Made by a program: the position numbers and the translations under genes. The notes beneath the pieces were generated by a model. It was not told the DNA's origin. It did no database searches and saw nothing but the letters and a program-made list of their open reading frames with translations. Shown piece after piece: positions 13,604-16,586 of a stretch of DNA of 16,586 nucleotides. Numbering within the stretch: the first letter of the stretch is position 1; each line of letters starts with the position of its first letter. Origin of the DNA: CAZCGA01 sp964498075. Its GTDB lineage: Bacteria; Desulfobacterota; Binatia; HRBIN30. The DNA lies in NCBI GenBank assembly GCA_964498075.1, contig CAZCGA010000136.1:1-16586 (forward strand), given 5' to 3'.

Positions 13604-13649
13604 ACCTCTACCAACAAGCCTGCCGCTGATCACCCCGCGTCCTTCCGCG
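13604..13649. repeat. 46 bp direct repeat, right copy
   Basis: Matches the end of the TPR gene at 12291-12336 at 44 of 46 positions, although no TPR gene is present here; it lies 14 bp beyond the PIN toxin stop. The duplicated sequence includes the CTGATCACC stop region. It marks the right edge of the accessory segment. Confidence 0.9.
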
Positions 13650-13719
13650 TGCCGCGAAACGCCGTGGTCCACAGACGGATCTCGCAAAACCTCCGCGGTC
13701 GGACTAGAAGTCGCGGCAG

Positions 13720-14949
13720 ATGCCCACTCCGGACCCAGCACTCAGCACCCAGGACTCCGCCCTGCCGCTCGCCGGGATCCGCATCCTCGACCTCGGCACA
13801 CGAATCGCCGCGCCGTTTGCGGCGACCTTACTCGCCGACTTCGGCGCCGAGGTCATCAAGGTCGAGCTGCCCGGCAGCGGCGACTTCATGCGCGGCATCG
13901 GCCCGTTCGTCGACGGCTACTCGCTGTGGTGGGCGGTCGACGGACGCAACAAGAAGTCAATCACCCTCGACCTTCGGAAACCGCGCGGGCAGGAGCTACT
14001 CAAGCGGCTGATCGCCGTCTCCGACGTCGCCGTCGAGAACTTCCAGCCGGGCACGTTGGAGGAGTGGGGGCTGGGCTACGAGACGCTGCGCACCATCAAC
14101 CCGAACCTCATCCTCACGCGCGCCTCGGTGTACGGGCAGACCGGCCCGTACCGCGACCGGCCCGGGCTCGACCGCAACGGCATCGGCTTCGGCGGCCTGC
14201 TCTACATCACCGGCTACCCCGACCGCCCACCGGTGCGGCCGGGCATCATCATCTCCGACTACCTCACCGCAGTCTTCAACGCCTTCGCCATCATGATGGC
14301 TCTGTACCACCGCGACGTGCACCGTGGCGGCGGGCAGTGGGTTGATCTGGCGCTCTACGAGTCGGTGTTCCGCATCCTCGAGCACACGGTGGCCAGCTAC
14401 GATCGCCTCGGCATCGTCCGCGAGCGTGAAGGCAACCGGCTGCGCAACTCGGCGCCGCTCGACAACTGGGAGACCAAGGACGGGCAGTTCGTCTGCATCG
14501 TCGCGGCGGGCGACGGCCTGTTCCCGCGTCTGGCGCGCGCCATGGGACGTGAGGACTTGCTGCGTGATGCGCGCTTCGCGTCGCTGACGGCGCGCGTCGA
14601 GCACGCCGACGCGATCAACGCCATCGTCGGCGACTGGGTGAGGCAGCACACCGCACACGAGGTCGAGACGATCCTGCTCCAGGCGCAGGTGCCGGTCACA
14701 CGCGCCCACTCGATCGCCGACATCGCCGCCGACCCGCACTACGCGGCGCGCGAGGACATCGTCCGCGTCGACGATCCGACGATCGGGCCGGTGCGCATGC
14801 AGGCCGTCTACCCGCGCTTGTCGGCGACTCCGGGGCGCATTCAGCGCGGCGCCCCCAAGCTCGGCGAGCACAACGAAGAGGTCTACGGCTCACTGCTCGG
14901 CCTCAGCGCGGAAGAGTTGGTTGCGTTGCGTGCGCTGGGGATCATCTGA
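13720..14949 (+). CDS. CaiB/BaiF-family class III CoA-transferase
   Basis: A 409-residue cytosolic enzyme transferring CoA between carboxylic acids. The conserved opening LAGIRILDLGTRIAAPFAAT (17-36) and LADFGAEVIKVELPGSGD (38-55) is followed by the predicted catalytic aspartate Asp151 in RPGLDRNGIGFGG, then PVRPGIIISDYLTAVFNAF and the C-terminal domain. Length is typical. The ATG at 13720 gives a 16-residue leader made partly of heptamer repeat. No ATG, GTG or TTG lies between it and the start of homology, so it is retained. The acyl substrate cannot be read from sequence. It is one base from the NTF2-like gene, so the two are cotranscribed, probably in degradation of an acid activated as its CoA thioester. 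Confidence 0.92.
   Translation: MPTPDPALSTQDSALPLAGIRILDLGTRIAAPFAATLLADFGAEVIKVELPGSGDFMRGIGPFVDGYSLWWAVDGRNKKSITLDLRKPRGQELLKRLIAVSDVAVENFQPGTLEEWGLGYETLRTINPNLILTRASVYGQTGPYRDRPGLDRNGIGFGGLLYITGYPDRPPVRPGIIISDYLTAVFNAFAIMMALYHRDVHRGGGQWVDLALYESVFRILEHTVASYDRLGIVREREGNRLRNSAPLDNWETKDGQFVCIVAAGDGLFPRLARAMGREDLLRDARFASLTARVEHADAINAIVGDWVRQHTAHEVETILLQAQVPVTRAHSIADIAADPHYAAREDIVRVDDPTIGPVRMQAVYPRLSATPGRIQRGAPKLGEHNEEVYGSLLGLSAEELVALRALGII
13733..13760. repeat. Heptamer repeat at the 5' end of the CoA-transferase gene
   Basis: Four imperfect seven-base units: acccagc, actcagc, acccagg, actccgc. They are translated as residues 5 to about 14 of the CoA-transferase (PDPALSTQDSA), ahead of the conserved fold, suggesting that repeat DNA has been captured as a new N-terminus or that the true start is downstream. 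Confidence 0.65.
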
Positions 14950-14950
14950 C

Positions 14951-15397
14951 ATGGAAGTCTGGGAGGTCGCCGCGCGCCAGGGGATCCGCGAAACGCTCGC
15001 CCGCTACGCGCATTGCGCCGACACCGGGCGCTTCGCGGAGCTGGCAGAGTTGTTCACCGAAGACGGCGTGCTCGAGATCGACGGCCGCCCGCCGCTGCAG
15101 GGGCACGCGGCTATCGTTGCGTTTCTCATTGGCACCAAGACCAGCCTGACCACGACGCTGGCGCGCCCGTACATCCGCCATCATGTGTCCAGCGTCACGA
15201 TCGACGTGCACGGCCCGGACGATGCGAGCGCCGCGAGCTACTTCCTGGCCATCACCGAGCGCGGGCCCGACCACTGGGGACGCTACCGCGACCGGCTGAC
15301 GCGGGTGGGCGACCGCTGGCTGTTCCGCCATCGCCGTGTACGCCCCGACGGCCACAGTGAGAATTCGTGGCGCGCGACGCGGGTCGACACGCCCTGA
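14951..15397 (+). CDS. SnoaL-like/NTF2-fold protein (possible dehydratase or isomerase)
   Basis: A 148-residue cone-fold protein of the SnoaL_4 kind. The sequence has IRETLARYAHCADTGRFAEL (12-31), AELFTEDGVLEI (32-43), the linker RPPLQGHAAIVAFL and RHHVSSVTIDV (76-86), followed by SYFLAITERG and a terminal strand. The RYAHCADTG and RHHV segments hold the His, Tyr and Asp typically lining the pocket in scytalone dehydratase and bile-acid 7-alpha-dehydratase relatives, so catalysis is plausible but not proven. It begins two bases after the CoA-transferase stop. Its TGA shares TGATCA with the stop of the convergent hydrolase, leaving no intergenic base. Steroid or terpenoid-acid catabolism is a reasonable guess. 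Confidence 0.85.
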   Translation: MEVWEVAARQGIRETLARYAHCADTGRFAELAELFTEDGVLEIDGRPPLQGHAAIVAFLIGTKTSLTTTLARPYIRHHVSSVTIDVHGPDDASAASYFLAITERGPDHWGRYRDRLTRVGDRWLFRHRRVRPDGHSENSWRATRVDTP

Positions 15398-16297
15398 TCA
15401 CCAACCGATGTCGGCGAGAAAGACGCTGATCAGGTTGACGGTGGAGTCGGGATTATCTCCCGCCGCGAGGTGACCCGCGTTGTCGACGATTGCCAGGCGC
15501 GCATTGGGGATGAGCGATGCGATCTCTTCGGCGCCTTGACTGGACAGCACGTCGCTGTCGGCGCCGCGCAATACCAACACCGGGCAGCGCAACGACGCGG
15601 CGTCGGTGTCCAACCCTTCGATGACGTTGCGCCAGTTGCCTGGTCGCTCCTCGCCCTCGGCGCGCAGGCGCCGGTTGTACCCGTGCTTCCAGATCCAGCG
15701 CCCGTCGGCGCGCTGGCGCAGATTGCGGCGCAGGCGCTCGGGACGGACCGACTTCCGATGCGGCAGGTACTTGGCGATCTCGCCGGCGGCTTCCTCCAGT
15801 GAAGCGAACGACTCGTGCGCGCGCATGAAGTTCATGATCTTCATCACCCCGACTTCTTCGAGACGGTGACCCACGTCGATGAGCGCGATGGCGCCGACCG
15901 TGTTGGGATGTGCCGCGGCGTGCGTGATGGCCACGATGCCTCCCAAGGAGGCACCGACGATGGCGACTCTATGCAACCCGAAGTGCGCGCACAGCGGCGG
16001 CAGCGTCGCCGCGATGGCATGACGGCCGAAGTCGTGCGTCGGGTCGGAGTCGCCGTGGTCGGGGAGGTCGGGCGCGAGCACGTGGTAGCGCGTATGCAAC
16101 GCGGCGCCGAGCTCTTCGAACATGTACGCCGTCTGTCCGCCGCCGTGCAGACACAACACCGCCGGCGCTTCGGCGGGACCCCACTCGAGGTAGTGAATCT
16201 GTCGACCCTCGACGACCGTGAAGCCGCTGCGGCCGGCTGTCGGGACGTCGTGACGCGGCACTTCAGCCGGCGGATGACTCACCGCGTCTTCCAACAT
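15398..16297 (-). CDS. Alpha/beta hydrolase
   Basis: A 299-residue serine hydrolase, cytosolic, substrate unknown. The catalytic triad is visible: nucleophile Ser117 in VGASLGGIVA, acid near Asp247-Asp249 in LVLRGADSDVLS, and His276 in VDNAGHLAAGDNPD. The oxyanion-hole motif LHGGG is at 50-54, and PDLPDHGDSD follows beta-strand 4. ATG at 16297 is chosen because it lies one base beyond the stop of the upstream thioesterase (TGACATG); the longer frame runs back into that gene. It resembles hydrolases of aromatic or ester catabolism. It converges on the NTF2-like gene with directly abutting stops. Confidence 0.92.
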   Translation of the reverse strand: MLEDAVSHPPAEVPRHDVPTAGRSGFTVVEGRQIHYLEWGPAEAPAVLCLHGGGQTAYMFEELGAALHTRYHVLAPDLPDHGDSDPTHDFGRHAIAATLPPLCAHFGLHRVAIVGASLGGIVAITHAAAHPNTVGAIALIDVGHRLEEVGVMKIMNFMRAHESFASLEEAAGEIAKYLPHRKSVRPERLRRNLRQRADGRWIWKHGYNRRLRAEGEERPGNWRNVIEGLDTDAASLRCPVLVLRGADSDVLSSQGAEEIASLIPNARLAIVDNAGHLAAGDNPDSTVNLISVFLADIGW

Positions 16298-16298
16298 G

Positions 16299-16586
16299 TC
16301 ACTTCCCGGTCGGCTCGACGACCAAGACGGTTCCTTGGGCGATACACGCGAGTCGCCCATCGTTGGTCACTTCGACGCGCACGACCGCCGTCCGCTTCGT
16401 CAGCGCGAGCACCGTCGACTCCGCCGTCAGCGTCCCTTTCCGCACCGCCGCGAGATAGTTGACCTTGAACTCGGTGGTCGCCGCCCACGCGCCGCGCTGC
16501 ATGAGGGGATACAGCACGCAACCCAAGACGTGATCGACCAGCCCGGCCATCACGCCGCCGTGCAGCGAGCCGAGCGGCGTGATCAG
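16299..16586 (-). CDS. PaaI-like hotdog-fold thioesterase (partial, N-terminus off window)
   Basis: The C-terminal 95 residues of a hotdog protein; the 5' end lies beyond the window. GSLHGGVMAGLVDHVLG is the central-helix region with the HGG motif of PaaI/acyl-CoA thioesterases, followed by strands FKVNYLAAVRKGTLTAES and TAVVRVEVTNDGRLACIAQG. It would hydrolyse acyl-CoA or aryl-CoA thioesters in the cytosol. It is one base upstream of the hydrolase and so in the same operon. An internal ATG at 16553 would remove the HGG motif and is not the start. Confidence 0.88.
   Translation of the reverse strand: MITPLGSLHGGVMAGLVDHVLGCVLYPLMQRGAWAATTEFKVNYLAAVRKGTLTAESTVLALTKRTAVVRVEVTNDGRLACIAQGTVLVVEPTGK

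Overview
GC-rich, gene-dense DNA from a Gram-negative bacterium. A membrane-fusion protein, a TolQ/TolR pair and a periplasmic signal peptide imply a cell envelope with a periplasm. Gene content (YbhF/YbhG-type exporter, class III CoA-transferase next to an NTF2-like enzyme, hotdog thioesterase, PIN toxin) and a 10-base run of N at a scaffold join fit an uncultivated soil or sediment lineage of deltaproteobacterial or Binatota type. That placement is inference; no taxonomic marker gene is present.

Layout. (1) 1-3067, minus strand: a small unrecognised protein, an HlyD/YbhG-like adaptor and two separate ABC ATPases of a YbhF-type exporter; the permeases must lie left of the window. The ATPase genes are separated by a 238 bp spacer holding a self-complementary repeat that can fold into a perfectly stacked four-way junction. 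(2) 3068-4465, plus strand: molybdenum cofactor genes moaB, moaD and moaE, preceded by a pair of near-identical palindromes. (3) 4488-7255: an alkaline-phosphatase-superfamily hydrolase (broken by the N gap near its start) converging on a GT4-type glycosyltransferase. (4) 7686-12316, plus strand: a four-gene block of TolQ/ExbB-like channel, TolR/ExbD-like protein, membrane-anchored vWA protein and large periplasmic TPR-like protein. This is the best candidate for a little-described system: a proton-driven motor paired with a vWA effector where TonB or TolA would normally sit. (5) 12291-13649: an accessory insert flanked by a 46 bp near-identical direct repeat. It contains a decayed methyltransferase tail, palindromic and heptamer repeats, and an antitoxin/PIN-toxin pair. 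(6) 13720-16586: a CaiB/BaiF CoA-transferase and NTF2-like enzyme on plus, converging on an alpha/beta hydrolase and a partial hotdog thioesterase on minus; these look like acyl-CoA or aromatic/steroid catabolism genes.

Working together: the ABC pair appears to be an asymmetric heterodimer, because the lost H-loop histidine of one subunit and the altered signature serine of the other would fall in the same composite ATP site. The moa genes supply the last steps of molybdopterin synthesis (moaA and moaC are not here). The TolQR-vWA-TPR block would run from a proton channel in the inner membrane, through a vWA domain held in the periplasm, to a soluble repeat scaffold.
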